Source: Pseudomonas maioricensis (GTDB lineage Bacteria > Pseudomonadota > Gammaproteobacteria > Pseudomonadales > Pseudomonadaceae). From it: a DNA stretch of 64,000 nucleotides. The stretch is taken from the NCBI RefSeq assembly GCF_022790535.1, contig NZ_LOHG01000002.1, positions 466,254 through 530,253 of the forward strand, written 5' to 3'. The position numbers were made by a program, and so were the translations under genes. Each line of letters starts with the position of its first letter. Positions within the stretch are counted from its first letter, which is position 1. The notes beneath the pieces were generated by a model. That model was not told the origin of the DNA. It saw only the letters and a list, made by a program, of their open reading frames with translations, and searched no databases. Below are positions 17,745-25,951 of this stretch, in pieces.

Positions 17745-18645
17745 TATGGGGATTCCCCACGGCGCTCCAGCTACTTTGAGCCACAGCGTCGTGGGCATGC
17801 AGACTTTCAGCGTGCACCACCTTCACCGAAAACGCTTTTAGCTGCGGATTACGCTGCAATGAGCCGTGCAGACGCCGAGCGGCATCTTCGCAAAACATCA
17901 GATTTTGCCCGTTCGCCAGTGCGAACGCCTGCTCATCCGCGCGCTTCACTGCTGTTTGGACGGCAGTACCCAGTGCGGCTTCTGCTTGATCGATCAAATG
18001 CAGAAACGGAAATTCCTTAGATAATTCATTGAGTTGCACGTGCAAGTGGGCGGTGCTGCGTTGACTGTGAGGTGTCGCAACGATGCCCTCAGCGGTTCCC
18101 AACCATTCCAGAACACTCTGATAATCAAGATCAGGGCTGGCGAAATCTTCAATGAACTGCTGCTGGATCAGCTGTCGCGCTAAGGCCGCTGAGCAAGGGC
18201 ACGTTGAGGAATAGGCCACGTCAATTTTTAGTTCCACGTGGAACATATCGTTTTCCAGACGCGCCAGGATACTGATTGGATAGGATTTCCATCCTGCCAA
18301 TGGGCTGACTAATGCTGGGCGCTTGAGCAGATATTCAGTGTGAATATTCAGGTATGCGCGCTGTGATAATCCCTCATGACTCTCAAGGAAGCACAGAAGC
18401 ACTTGCTGAACCGTGCCCAGCGTGAGGTCTTTTCCTTGCATGAGCTCAAGTGCCAGATACAGCCTCGACATGTGTATACCTCTGGCGCTGCCATCATCCA
18501 GGCTAACGCCTGCATCGACCTTGGCACTGGCGGGTTGCCCTTCAATGCATATCGGCAACGCGACGCCGCACATCCCCACCCAATCCAGCGGCTGTGTTTG
18601 ACGGGATGCTTGCGCGGCAACATCCGGAAGTGAAGCAAGTTTCAT
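17728..18645 (-). CDS. folE2: GTP cyclohydrolase FolE2 (type IB)
   Basis: This 305-residue enzyme converts GTP to dihydroneopterin triphosphate for folate synthesis. Unlike the zinc enzyme FolE, type IB enzymes can use other metals, so bacteria induce it when zinc is scarce. Visible family marks are GIHMSRLY (56-62), the active-site Cys149 in STCPCS, and ATPHSQRSTAHL. A Zur box lies 32 bp upstream of the start and is shared with the divergent amidase gene. The neighbours (amidase, two COG0523 GTPases) are classic zinc-starvation genes. The 3' end overlaps the DUF3617 gene by 17 bp. Confidence 0.93.
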   Translation of the reverse strand: MKLASLPDVAAQASRQTQPLDWVGMCGVALPICIEGQPASAKVDAGVSLDDGSARGIHMSRLYLALELMQGKDLTLGTVQQVLLCFLESHEGLSQRAYLNIHTEYLLKRPALVSPLAGWKSYPISILARLENDMFHVELKIDVAYSSTCPCSAALARQLIQQQFIEDFASPDLDYQSVLEWLGTAEGIVATPHSQRSTAHLHVQLNELSKEFPFLHLIDQAEAALGTAVQTAVKRADEQAFALANGQNLMFCEDAARRLHGSLQRNPQLKAFSVKVVHAESLHAHDAVAQSSWSAVGNPHIRSGV

Positions 18646-18660
18646 GAAAAGAGGCCGTCG

Positions 18661-18677
18661 GTGATGTAAATCATCAC
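18661..18677. promoter_or_regulatory. Second palindrome next to the folE2 Zur box
   Basis: GTGATGTAAATCATCAC has 6-bp arms around 5 nt and abuts the Zur box, between it and the folE2 start. It could be a second operator or a hairpin in the folE2 leader. Confidence 0.3.
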
Positions 18678-18691
18678 GTTATACTATAACG
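18677..18691. promoter_or_regulatory. Zur box between folE2 and the amidase gene
   Basis: CGTTATACTATAACG is a perfect palindrome around one central base and matches the gammaproteobacterial Zur core GTTATANTATAAC. It sits between two divergent zinc-starvation genes and also contains TATA-like hexamers on both strands. Confidence 0.85.
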
Positions 18692-18752
18692 ATAGTTTCG
18701 ACGATTTCTTTTTTTGGGCCGGGATGCTCTTCACATTCGAATGGGCTAATGC

Positions 18753-19973
18753 ATGCACCGCCGACAAGTTTTGCTCAATCTTCTTCTCGCCAGCGCAGCG
18801 CTGACGTTGCCATTCGGTGCCACTGCGGCTCAGATCAGAAATGCGCGGTTGTGGCGCAGCGACGACAAACTAAGGCTGGTGCTCGATCTCAGCGGCCCGG
18901 TGGAATACAAAACCTTCACCCTTGGCGCGCCAGACAGATTGATCATCGACATCAGTGGTGCACGGCTAAGCGGAGATTTTAGTCAGCTCGCGCTGCAAGA
19001 CACGCTGATCAAATCCATTCGCTCAGGGCATTACGGCCAAGGTGATGACACTCGAATCGTTCTCGACCTTACGGGGCCGGTGAAGCTCAACAGCTTTCTG
19101 CTCGGCCCTGCCGGTGATCAGGGCCACCGCCTGGTACTGGATCTGGGTACCGGAGCATCCACTCCAAAAATAGCTGCGCAACCGTCGCCACAGTCTCCTG
19201 TGACCAATGACAAGCCACACCCTAAGCGCAACATCATGGTAGTGGTCGATCCGGGTCATGGCGGCAAAGACCCCGGAGCGGTGGGAGCCAAGGGCGAGCG
19301 TGAGAAGGATGTCGTGTTGTCCATCGCTCAGCTTTTGGCCAAGCGGTTGAAACGGGAGAAGGGATTTGATGTGCGTCTGGTGCGCAATGATGACTTCTTC
19401 GTGCCGCTGCGCAAGCGCGTTGAGATTGCTCATCAACATAACGCTGACATGTTCATCTCGGTTCATGCCGATGCGGCACCACGCCTGACGGCGTCGGGTG
19501 CGTCGGTGTTTGCCTTGTCAGAAGGGGGCGCGACATCTGCCACTGCGCGCTTTATGGCTCAGCGAGAAAACGGTGCGGATCTTCTGGGCGCGACCAGCTT
19601 GCTTAACTTGAAGGACAAGGACCCGATGCTGGCCGGGGTAATTCTCGACATGTCGATGAACGCCACTATTGCTGCGAGCTTGCAGTTGGGGAACACCATT
19701 CTCGGTAGCCTGGCGAATATCACGGCGCTTCATCAAAAACGTGTCGAACAGGCCGGTTTTGCAGTGCTCAAGTCGCCGGATGTGCCTTCGATTCTGGTGG
19801 AGACCGGATTCATCTCGAATGCCAAAGACAGCCAGCGTCTTGTCACGGTACGCCACCAGCAGGCAGTGGCTGATGGTTTGTTTGAAGGGTTGCAGCGGTA
19901 TTTTGAACGTAATCCACCTATCGGTTCGTACATGGCGTGGCAGCAGGAGCAGAAGCAAACCGGGCAGGTTTAG
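18753..19973 (+). CDS. N-acetylmuramoyl-L-alanine amidase (AmiC-type), zinc-starvation paralog
   Basis: This 406-residue periplasmic enzyme cleaves the peptide from muramic acid in peptidoglycan. The N-terminus MHRRQVLLNLLLA suggests Tat export, as in E. coli AmiC. An AMIN domain spans about 27-135 and an Amidase_3 domain about 160-395, with Zn ligands His169 (DPGHGG), Glu184 (REKD) and His238 (SVHAD) and the catalytic ETGFIS segment near the C-terminus. It is divergent from folE2 across a Zur box 62 bp upstream. Such amidase paralogs in Zur regulons are thought to replace the constitutive enzyme when zinc is low. Confidence 0.9.
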   Translation: MHRRQVLLNLLLASAALTLPFGATAAQIRNARLWRSDDKLRLVLDLSGPVEYKTFTLGAPDRLIIDISGARLSGDFSQLALQDTLIKSIRSGHYGQGDDTRIVLDLTGPVKLNSFLLGPAGDQGHRLVLDLGTGASTPKIAAQPSPQSPVTNDKPHPKRNIMVVVDPGHGGKDPGAVGAKGEREKDVVLSIAQLLAKRLKREKGFDVRLVRNDDFFVPLRKRVEIAHQHNADMFISVHADAAPRLTASGASVFALSEGGATSATARFMAQRENGADLLGATSLLNLKDKDPMLAGVILDMSMNATIAASLQLGNTILGSLANITALHQKRVEQAGFAVLKSPDVPSILVETGFISNAKDSQRLVTVRHQQAVADGLFEGLQRYFERNPPIGSYMAWQQEQKQTGQV

Positions 19974-20025
19974 CTGCCCTTGGATGTTCCTCTGTCACCA
20001 TGCTGTCTTACGGTAAACAGAGATC

Positions 20026-20118
20026 CGTGGGACCTGATTTATCCGGGAAGGCGGCATTCCTGGCTATAAAAATGCGGCGGATGTACTGGCCTCTTCCCGA
20101 ATAAATTCGGTCCTACAG
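20026..20118. repeat. Degenerate REP hairpin
   Basis: The outer arms (GTGGGACCTGATTTATCCGG and CCCGAATAAATTCGGTCCTAC) pair imperfectly. It lies between the amidase gene and the zigA-like promoter. Confidence 0.6.
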
Positions 20119-20125
20119 AGACAGG

Positions 20126-20154
20126 TTTACTGATCGCATTGTTATACTATAACA
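20126..20154 (+). promoter_or_regulatory. Zur box overlapping the promoter of the COG0523 operon
   Basis: TGTTATACTATAACA (20140-20154) is a perfect palindrome and Zur-box match. TTTACT (20126-20131) and TATAAC (20148-20153), 16 bp apart, form a plausible -35/-10 pair, so a bound repressor would cover the -10. Confidence 0.82.
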
Positions 20155-20229
20155 TTATCAGGTGATTGATCCGGTGCCCCGCACCGCCATGCGACAAGGT
20201 CAAAACCTTGCAACCTGATGGGTATCCCA

Positions 20230-21438
20230 ATGCCAAATCGTCTTCCTGTCACCGTCCTGTCCGGCTTTCTCGGCGCCGGTAAAAGCACGCTGCTTAACTA
20301 CGTCCTGCGTAACCGCGAAGATTTGCGGGTGGCCGTTATCGTCAATGATATGAGCGAGATCAACATTGATGGCGGCGAAGTTCAGCGAGATGTCAGCCTG
20401 AACCGCGCACAGGAAAAACTCATCGAGATGAGTAATGGCTGCATCTGCTGCACGCTGCGTGAAGATTTGCTCGAAGAGGTCAGCCGTCTGGCTCAGGACG
20501 GGCGCTTTGATTATTTATTGATCGAATCCACCGGGATTTCTGAACCGCTGCCTGTAGCAGAAACATTCACGTTTCGCGATGAGGCGGGCAAAAGCCTGAC
20601 TGATCTGGCGCGGCTGGACACCATGGTCACGGTGGTCGATGGCGTGAATTTCCTGCTTGATTACCAGGCTGCGGAAAGCCTCGCGACCCGTGGTGAAACG
20701 CTGGGAGAGGATGACGACCGCTCGATCACCGACTTGCTGATCGAGCAAATTGAGTTTGCCGATGTGATTTTGCTGAGCAAGATCGACTTGATCAGTTCCA
20801 GCGAGCGTGAAGAACTGATCGCCATTCTGCAGCGGCTCAATGCCCACGCTGAGATTGTGCCAATGGTGATGGGCGAGGTGCCCTTGGCAAAGATCCTGAA
20901 CACTGGCCGATTCGATTTCGAGCGCGCGTCGTTGGCCCCGGGCTGGCTCAAGGAGCTGCGCGGTGAGCATGTGCCTGAAACCGAGGAATACGGCATCGCC
21001 TCTACGGCTTATCGCGCTCGTCGACCCTTCCATCCGGAGCGCTTCTTCAGCTTCATTGACCGGGAGTGGACCAACGGCAAACTGCTGCGCTCCAAAGGGT
21101 TCTTCTGGTTGGCCAGCAAGCATCAGGACGCCGGCAGTTGGTCCCAGGCCGGAGGGCTGATGCGTCACGGTTTCGCTGGCCGCTGGTGGCGGTTCGTCCC
21201 GCGTGCTCATTGGCCTCAGGATGAAGAAAACATCACCGCAATCATGGACAACTGGACTTCACAAACCGGTGACTGCCGACAGGAGCTGGTGTTCATTGGT
21301 CAGAATATCGACTTTGCGCAACTGACTGCCGAACTGGATAACTGCCTTCTTACTGATGAGGAGATGGCCTTGGGCACAGAAGGGTGGGTATCGCTGCCCG
21401 ACCCCTTTGGTCCCTGGCACGAAATGGAGGCTGCGTGA
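20230..21438 (+). CDS. zigA: COG0523 GTPase, candidate zinc metallochaperone (ZigA type)
   Basis: This 402-residue P-loop GTPase has Walker [10 protein letters not shown] at 12-20, the metal-binding CICC motif at 71-74, switch region ESTGISEP, and a CobW C-terminal domain with WFV-rich segments near 330-360. ZigA-type proteins are made under zinc limitation and are thought to deliver zinc to target proteins. A Zur box overlaps its promoter. The start at 20230 (MPNRLPV) agrees with the family; an ATG four codons upstream (20218) is possible. It overlaps the DUF1826 gene (TGATG), which suggests translational coupling. Confidence 0.88.
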   Translation: MPNRLPVTVLSGFLGAGKSTLLNYVLRNREDLRVAVIVNDMSEINIDGGEVQRDVSLNRAQEKLIEMSNGCICCTLREDLLEEVSRLAQDGRFDYLLIESTGISEPLPVAETFTFRDEAGKSLTDLARLDTMVTVVDGVNFLLDYQAAESLATRGETLGEDDDRSITDLLIEQIEFADVILLSKIDLISSSEREELIAILQRLNAHAEIVPMVMGEVPLAKILNTGRFDFERASLAPGWLKELRGEHVPETEEYGIASTAYRARRPFHPERFFSFIDREWTNGKLLRSKGFFWLASKHQDAGSWSQAGGLMRHGFAGRWWRFVPRAHWPQDEENITAIMDNWTSQTGDCRQELVFIGQNIDFAQLTAELDNCLLTDEEMALGTEGWVSLPDPFGPWHEMEAA

Positions 21439-22088
21439 TGCTTGCGACAGTTTTGAAATGGCAGCCGCGAATTCGTCAGGTTCAGGGGGATACTCCTGCC
21501 GTTCTCAGCCAGGTGCTGGACGATGATGTGAATCTCGCCGTCTGGCAGCGTCAGTTACCGGCGCACATTGCCGACTTTGGTGCGCTGCTGCTCTCTCTGA
21601 ATGAGCCGCTGGCCGAGGCCATTACGCTGGAGATCAGCGATGACGATGTTCAGCCTGAGCTCCAGAACTTCGCTTCTGCTTATGCTGATCTTGAAGGCTA
21701 TGAAGGTTTCATCGCCGACGTGTCATGGCTGATCAGCGCTTACGCCTGCCTGTTGGGCGCCAAGCGCATAGGGGTTCGACTTCGGGTTCTGGATAAAGCC
21801 ATGTGCCCGCGCTTCCACGTCGACCATGTACCGGTCCGCTTGATCACCACTTACGCAGGCATCGGCAGCCAGTGGTTGAGAGAGGGCGCCATTGATCGCA
21901 GCCAGTTGGGCAACCCTCAGGCCGAACCCCGGGACGCGCTGAAGATCAGGCAGATCAACGGTGGTGACGTGGCGCTGCTCAAGGGCGAGCGCTGGGTGGG
22001 TAACGAAGGCCAGGGCCTGGTGCATCGTTCGCCGCAGTTGCAGCGTGATGAGCGACGTTTGTTACTGACCCTGGATTGGTTGGCTTAG
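21438..22088 (+). CDS. DUF1826 protein of the Zur operon
   Basis: This 216-residue protein has no signal peptide. Its conserved core is RVLDKAMCPRFHVDHVPVRL followed by TTYAGIGSQWL, in which Cys, two His and Asp could bind a metal. DUF1826 genes recur next to ZigA-type COG0523 genes in pseudomonad Zur regulons, but no activity is known to me. The ATG at 21438 shares a base with the zigA stop; a longer in-frame start at 21384 lies inside zigA and is rejected. Confidence 0.8.
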   Translation: MLATVLKWQPRIRQVQGDTPAVLSQVLDDDVNLAVWQRQLPAHIADFGALLLSLNEPLAEAITLEISDDDVQPELQNFASAYADLEGYEGFIADVSWLISAYACLLGAKRIGVRLRVLDKAMCPRFHVDHVPVRLITTYAGIGSQWLREGAIDRSQLGNPQAEPRDALKIRQINGGDVALLKGERWVGNEGQGLVHRSPQLQRDERRLLLTLDWLA

Positions 22089-22122
22089 AAGCATCTTTGG
22101 CATGACCATGAGATCTGATTTT

Positions 22123-22211
22123 TGTGGGAGCAGAGCTTGCTCGCGATAAGGCTGGACTCGATTTAAAGCGAACCGTGTTCAGCCTCATCGCGAGCAAGCT
22201 CTGCTCCCACA
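22123..22211. repeat. REP/BIME hairpin, GTGGGAGCAGAGCTTGCTC family
   Basis: TGTGGGAGCAGAGCTTGCTC pairs with GAGCAAGCTCTGCTCCCACA. The same family is seen at 58983-59075. It separates the convergent DUF1826 gene and Cys-rich protein gene. Confidence 0.85.
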
Positions 22212-22231
22212 GGTAATGTAGTTTCAGCCAC

Positions 22232-22609
22232 TTACGGCACCAACCACTTGCCCTGACTCTGCCCCTCGCAAAACGGCTTCAGGTACGCCGCGTCGCTGGC
22301 CACGCCGTAATAGTGAATATCTTCGCGATAAGGCATATTGGCGACTTGCGCGTTGCTGCAAATGCCAAAGGCACCGGTGGGACACTGCTCTAGAAATGTC
22401 ACATCGGTTTTTTGCCCTGCCAGCTGCGGTTGGCAGAAGCCGTCATGAAACAGTTTGGGCGGGATGTTGCGGTTGGCCTGGCAGACTTTCACGTCCAACC
22501 GTTCGGCCTGACTATGTACCAGACATGCCTCGGCCCATGCGTTTCCTGCACTCGCTACCAGTATCATCCCCAGAAACATCTCTATTCTGGCTTTAAACGC
22601 CTTCGTCAT
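22232..22609 (-). CDS. Small secreted six-cysteine protein, function unknown
   Basis: This 125-residue product has a signal peptide ending near AGNAWA (residue 26) and six Cys residues in the mature part (EACLVH, KVCQAN, GFCQPQ, EQCPTG, GICSN, PFCEG), enough for three disulfides. I do not recognise a family. It is divergent from the second COG0523 gene with only 11 bp between the two start codons, and it lies inside the zinc-starvation island, so a link to metal handling is possible but unproven. A second ATG at 22579 would start directly at the hydrophobic core. Confidence 0.6.
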   Translation of the reverse strand: MTKAFKARIEMFLGMILVASAGNAWAEACLVHSQAERLDVKVCQANRNIPPKLFHDGFCQPQLAGQKTDVTFLEQCPTGAFGICSNAQVANMPYREDIHYYGVASDAAYLKPFCEGQSQGKWLVP

Positions 22610-22620
22610 AAGCGACCACC

Positions 22621-23598
22621 ATGCTGCAGAACATTCCGACCCACGTCATCGGCGGACCTTTGGGGGCAGGCAAGACCAGCCTCATCCAACATCTATTGGC
22701 GCAGAAACCAGCAGATGAGCGCTGGGCGATTCTCATCAATGAGTTCGGTCAGATCGGCCTGGATGCTGCGCTGCTGACCACGGCCGACGATGGTATCGCA
22801 CTTGGCGAAGTGGCTGGCGGTTGCCTCTGTTGCGTTAACGGAGCGCCCTTTCAAATCGGCCTGGGCCGGCTGCTGCGCAAGTCCAGACCCCATCGATTAT
22901 TGATCGAGCCGTCCGGCCTCGGTCATCCCGCGCAGTTGATCGAGCAGTTGCAGCAAGCGCCCTGGCTGGGTGTGCTTACGGTTCAGCCCAGCGTCATGGT
23001 ATTGGATGCGGCGGCATTGGCTGCCGGGAATCCACTGCCACCTAGCCAACAATCGGCGCTGAATAGCGCCGGGTTATGGGTGCTTAACAAATCAGCGGAT
23101 TTGGATACTGCGGCACGTCAGCGGATTACTGAGCGATTGCCTGTTGGCAAGATGATATGGACGGAGCAGGGCAAGTTGCTGCTGGCTGAATTGCCGGGTA
23201 TGACTTCAACACCCGAGTTGCTTGTGGATAAATCAGCTGTGGATAACCTTTCTTTGCCCAAGAGTCTGGCGCAGCTTCCGGCAGTATGGGCAGATCCAGC
23301 TCAACCCATTTGTCTCAGTCAGCGTCAGCAAGAAGGGTGGAGCATTGGATGGCGTTGGCATCCCAGCCAGCGCTTTGATCTGGGCCGATTGCAAACCTGG
23401 TTGCAGGGGATGAGCTGGCTTCGCGCCAAACTGGTTATCCACAGCGAGAAAAACTGGGTTTCAGGTAATGCCGTCGCGGGGGATACCGTGCAGTGGCAAG
23501 TCAGCGAGTGGCGACGGGATTCGCGGCTGGAATTGATCTTCTCGCAGCCACAGGATGAAGCCAGCCTGCAGGCTGAACTGGCTGCTTGTCTGCTCTAG
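22621..23598 (+). CDS. Second COG0523/CobW-family GTPase
   Basis: This 325-residue P-loop GTPase has Walker A GGPLGAGKTS at 11-20, the metal motif CLCC at 68-71, IEPSGLGHP as switch region and NKSADLD as the guanine-specificity segment. It is shorter than the ZigA-type protein and has no His-rich stretch. Two COG0523 paralogs within one zinc-starvation region is an arrangement that I recall from P. aeruginosa (PA5532 and PA5535). No Zur box was found directly before it, and its promoter would have to overlap the divergent gene. Confidence 0.85.
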   Translation: MLQNIPTHVIGGPLGAGKTSLIQHLLAQKPADERWAILINEFGQIGLDAALLTTADDGIALGEVAGGCLCCVNGAPFQIGLGRLLRKSRPHRLLIEPSGLGHPAQLIEQLQQAPWLGVLTVQPSVMVLDAAALAAGNPLPPSQQSALNSAGLWVLNKSADLDTAARQRITERLPVGKMIWTEQGKLLLAELPGMTSTPELLVDKSAVDNLSLPKSLAQLPAVWADPAQPICLSQRQQEGWSIGWRWHPSQRFDLGRLQTWLQGMSWLRAKLVIHSEKNWVSGNAVAGDTVQWQVSEWRRDSRLELIFSQPQDEASLQAELAACLL

Positions 23599-23626
23599 AA
23601 CAACTTCTCCACAAGCCGCGCGTGAT

Positions 23627-24019
23627 CTACTGCTTCCACTTGTTGTGTTCCTGCCGCCATTGGCTCAACTGGATGATTTCCGCACTGGGCGGTGGCGTTT
23701 TCATTTCGAACGGGTAGGGCGCCAGTTCAATCTGGGCACTGTGCGCGCCAAACATCGTAATGGTGCCAGGGTGGCGTTGTTCACCGGTCACGGTAAATTC
23801 GAAGTTGTACACGCGGGCCAGGCGTTTACGGCCCTGTGAGTCGCGGGCGAACGTCAGTTTGCGTAACGCCACGTTGCCATCCAGCAGCTCTACGTCGAGC
23901 TTCGCGCAGTGCTGTTTGACGCGCTCCAGCGCACGCTCGCGCAGACCATGAGCGTGCCACAGCCATGCAGCGCCGGTGGCCAAAAACATCAGGACGAACA
24001 TGTTTCCCAAGGTCAGCAT
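23627..24019 (-). CDS. DUF3301 membrane-anchored protein
   Basis: This 130-residue protein has one N-terminal membrane helix (about 5-22), then the family segment WHAHGLRERALERVKQHC and KLDVELLDGNVAL, with a soluble cytoplasmic or periplasmic tail. DUF3301 has no known function. The ATG at 24019 has GGAG 9 nt upstream; an in-frame TTG at 24037 would place that GGAG inside the coding sequence and is rejected. Confidence 0.8.
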   Translation of the reverse strand: MLTLGNMFVLMFLATGAAWLWHAHGLRERALERVKQHCAKLDVELLDGNVALRKLTFARDSQGRKRLARVYNFEFTVTGEQRHPGTITMFGAHSAQIELAPYPFEMKTPPPSAEIIQLSQWRQEHNKWKQ

Positions 24020-24132
24020 GAAAAAGCGCTCCAACAAAGTGCCACCAGCTTAACTGTGTCGGGGGATTTGCAGCCATACTGCGCGACTTAAATTTCTCAC
24101 TACTGCATTTGCATCGTGTTCAGGAAACCTTG

Positions 24133-24999
24133 ATGAAACGTACACCCCATTTGCTCGCCATTCAGTCCCATGTGGTTTTCGGCCATGCAGGCAACAGCGC
24201 TGCGGTGTTTCCGATGCAACGGATCGGGGTGAATGTCTGGCCGCTGAACACCGTGCAGTTCTCCAACCACACGCAATACGGGCAATGGGCTGGCGATGTT
24301 TTGCCTCCGCAACAGATTCCGGCGCTCATTGAGGGCATTGCTGCTATCGGTGAATTGGGCAATTGCGACGCTGTGCTCTCCGGTTATTTGGGGAGTGCTG
24401 CTCAGGGGCGGGCGATTCTGACGGGTGTGGCGCGCATCAAGGCCGCTAACCCTAACGCGTTGTACTTGTGTGATCCCGTGATGGGGCATCCTGAGAAGGG
24501 GTGCATCGTGCCTCCCGAGGTCAGCGATTTTCTTCTGCAAGAAGCCGCAGCAGTGGCAGATTTCATGTGCCCGAACCAGTTGGAGCTGGATAGTTTTTCC
24601 GGCCGTAAACCGGATTCTTTGGCTGATTGCGTCGCCATGGCTCGCGCTTTGTTGGCCCGCGGGCCCAAAGCCGTTGTGGTCAAGCATGTGGATTACCCCG
24701 GCAAGCCCGCTGACGGCTTTGAAATGCTGCTGGTGACTGCCGATGGCAACTGGCACTTGCGTCGCCCGCTACTGGCCTTTCCGCGTCAGCCAGTGGGTGT
24801 TGGCGACCTGACGTCCGGTTTATTCCTGGCTCGCGTGCTGCTTGGGGATGAGCTGGTTGCAGCTTTTGAGTTCGCCGCATCGGCGGTGCACGAAGTGCTA
24901 CTGGAGACTCAGGCGTGCGGCAGCTACGAGTTGGAACTGGTCCGCGCCCAGGACCGCACGGCTCATCCTCGCGTAAGGTTTGAGGCGGTGCGGTTGTAG
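24133..24999 (+). CDS. pdxY: Pyridoxal kinase (PdxY type)
   Basis: This 288-residue kinase phosphorylates pyridoxal in the B6 salvage pathway. It shows the family N-terminus [22 protein letters not shown], the conserved [10 protein letters not shown] and PNQLELD segments, and the anion-hole motif [12 protein letters not shown] near residue 225. Length matches PdxY. The ATG at 24133 follows CAGGAAACCTTG; the in-frame codons from 24109 lack a ribosome site. It is a single gene. Confidence 0.92.
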   Translation: MKRTPHLLAIQSHVVFGHAGNSAAVFPMQRIGVNVWPLNTVQFSNHTQYGQWAGDVLPPQQIPALIEGIAAIGELGNCDAVLSGYLGSAAQGRAILTGVARIKAANPNALYLCDPVMGHPEKGCIVPPEVSDFLLQEAAAVADFMCPNQLELDSFSGRKPDSLADCVAMARALLARGPKAVVVKHVDYPGKPADGFEMLLVTADGNWHLRRPLLAFPRQPVGVGDLTSGLFLARVLLGDELVAAFEFAASAVHEVLLETQACGSYELELVRAQDRTAHPRVRFEAVRL

Positions 25000-25020
25000 A
25001 GTGTGGTCAGCCCGGTTCCC

Positions 25021-25109
25021 TGTGGGAGCTGGGCTTGCCGGCGCTAAACGATCACGCGGTGTATCTTATATCTGCGTCTCATATATCGCGGGCAAGCCCG
25101 GCTCCCACA
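25021..25109. repeat. REP/BIME hairpin, GTGGGAGCTGGGCTTGCC family
   Basis: TGTGGGAGCTGGGCTTGCCG pairs with CGGGCAAGCCCGGCTCCCACA, with an imperfect middle. Confidence 0.85.
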
Positions 25110-25168
25110 AGGAATAGCATTCCAATTTATAGTCTGTATTGCCTGATATACCGGGGTTGAGCCTCGCC

Positions 25169-25654
25169 TTAGAGCGTCTCGTCCTTGATTTCCTGATAAC
25201 GCTTTTCCAGCTCCTGGCGGATCTGCCGACGCTGTTGAGCCTGAATGTAGCGGCGTTTGCCATCCGGGCTCTCTGGTTCCAGTGGCGGTACGCTGGCCGG
25301 TTTGCGCTGGTCATCCACAGCGACCATGGTGAAGAAACAACTGTTGGTGTGACGCACCGAGCGCTCGCGGATGTTTTCCGTGACGACCTTGATGCCCACT
25401 TCCATTGAAGTGTTGCCGGTGTAGTTCACCGACGCGAGGAAGGTCACCAGCTCACCGACATGAATGGGCTCGCGGAAAATCACCTGATCCACCGACAGGG
25501 TTACGACGTAACGGCCTGCGTAGCGGCTTGCACAGGCGTAGGCAACTTCATCGAGGTACTTCAGAAGGGTGCCGCCGTGTACGTTGCCAGAAAAGTTGGC
25601 CATGTCCGGGGTCATCAATACAGTCATCGACAGCTGGGCGTTTCCGGGTTCCAT
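25169..25654 (-). CDS. Acyl-CoA thioesterase, hotdog fold (YciA-like)
   Basis: This 161-residue cytoplasmic protein carries the hotdog-fold thioesterase pattern: MANFSGNVHGGTLLKYLDEVAY with the likely catalytic Asp, then ASVNYTGNTSMEVG and a charged C-terminal tail rich in Arg, Gln and Glu. It hydrolyses acyl-CoA; chain-length preference cannot be read from sequence. The start at 25654 (MEPGNAQLS) fits homologs better than the in-frame codon at 25690. The 297-bp gap up to the antiporter (25655-25951) shows only an AT-rich promoter-like stretch around 25850. Confidence 0.87.
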   Translation of the reverse strand: MEPGNAQLSMTVLMTPDMANFSGNVHGGTLLKYLDEVAYACASRYAGRYVVTLSVDQVIFREPIHVGELVTFLASVNYTGNTSMEVGIKVVTENIRERSVRHTNSCFFTMVAVDDQRKPASVPPLEPESPDGKRRYIQAQQRRQIRQELEKRYQEIKDETL

Positions 25655-25951
25655 AGCGTACTCACGATCAAGGCGGTTCAGAAATTGCACCTTATGGCGG
25701 TGCTTACGGATTCAAGCGTTGTGTGGCAGTTATCGGGACGCTTGCTGGCTGGAAGCCGTCACGCGCTCACCCGATCTGTTTCCATATATTGCACCGGCTT
25801 TATCAATGAATGTGCAGTGTTAACCTGCGAAAGCCCGTGGATCGGGCAATTTCTTACAAATTAATCAGATTTTTGCAGTGCAGTAGCTGAATTCTCCGTC
25901 GCTTTTCGGGGATTCGGCCAGCAGCAATGCGTTTCATAAGGAGCCGGACCC

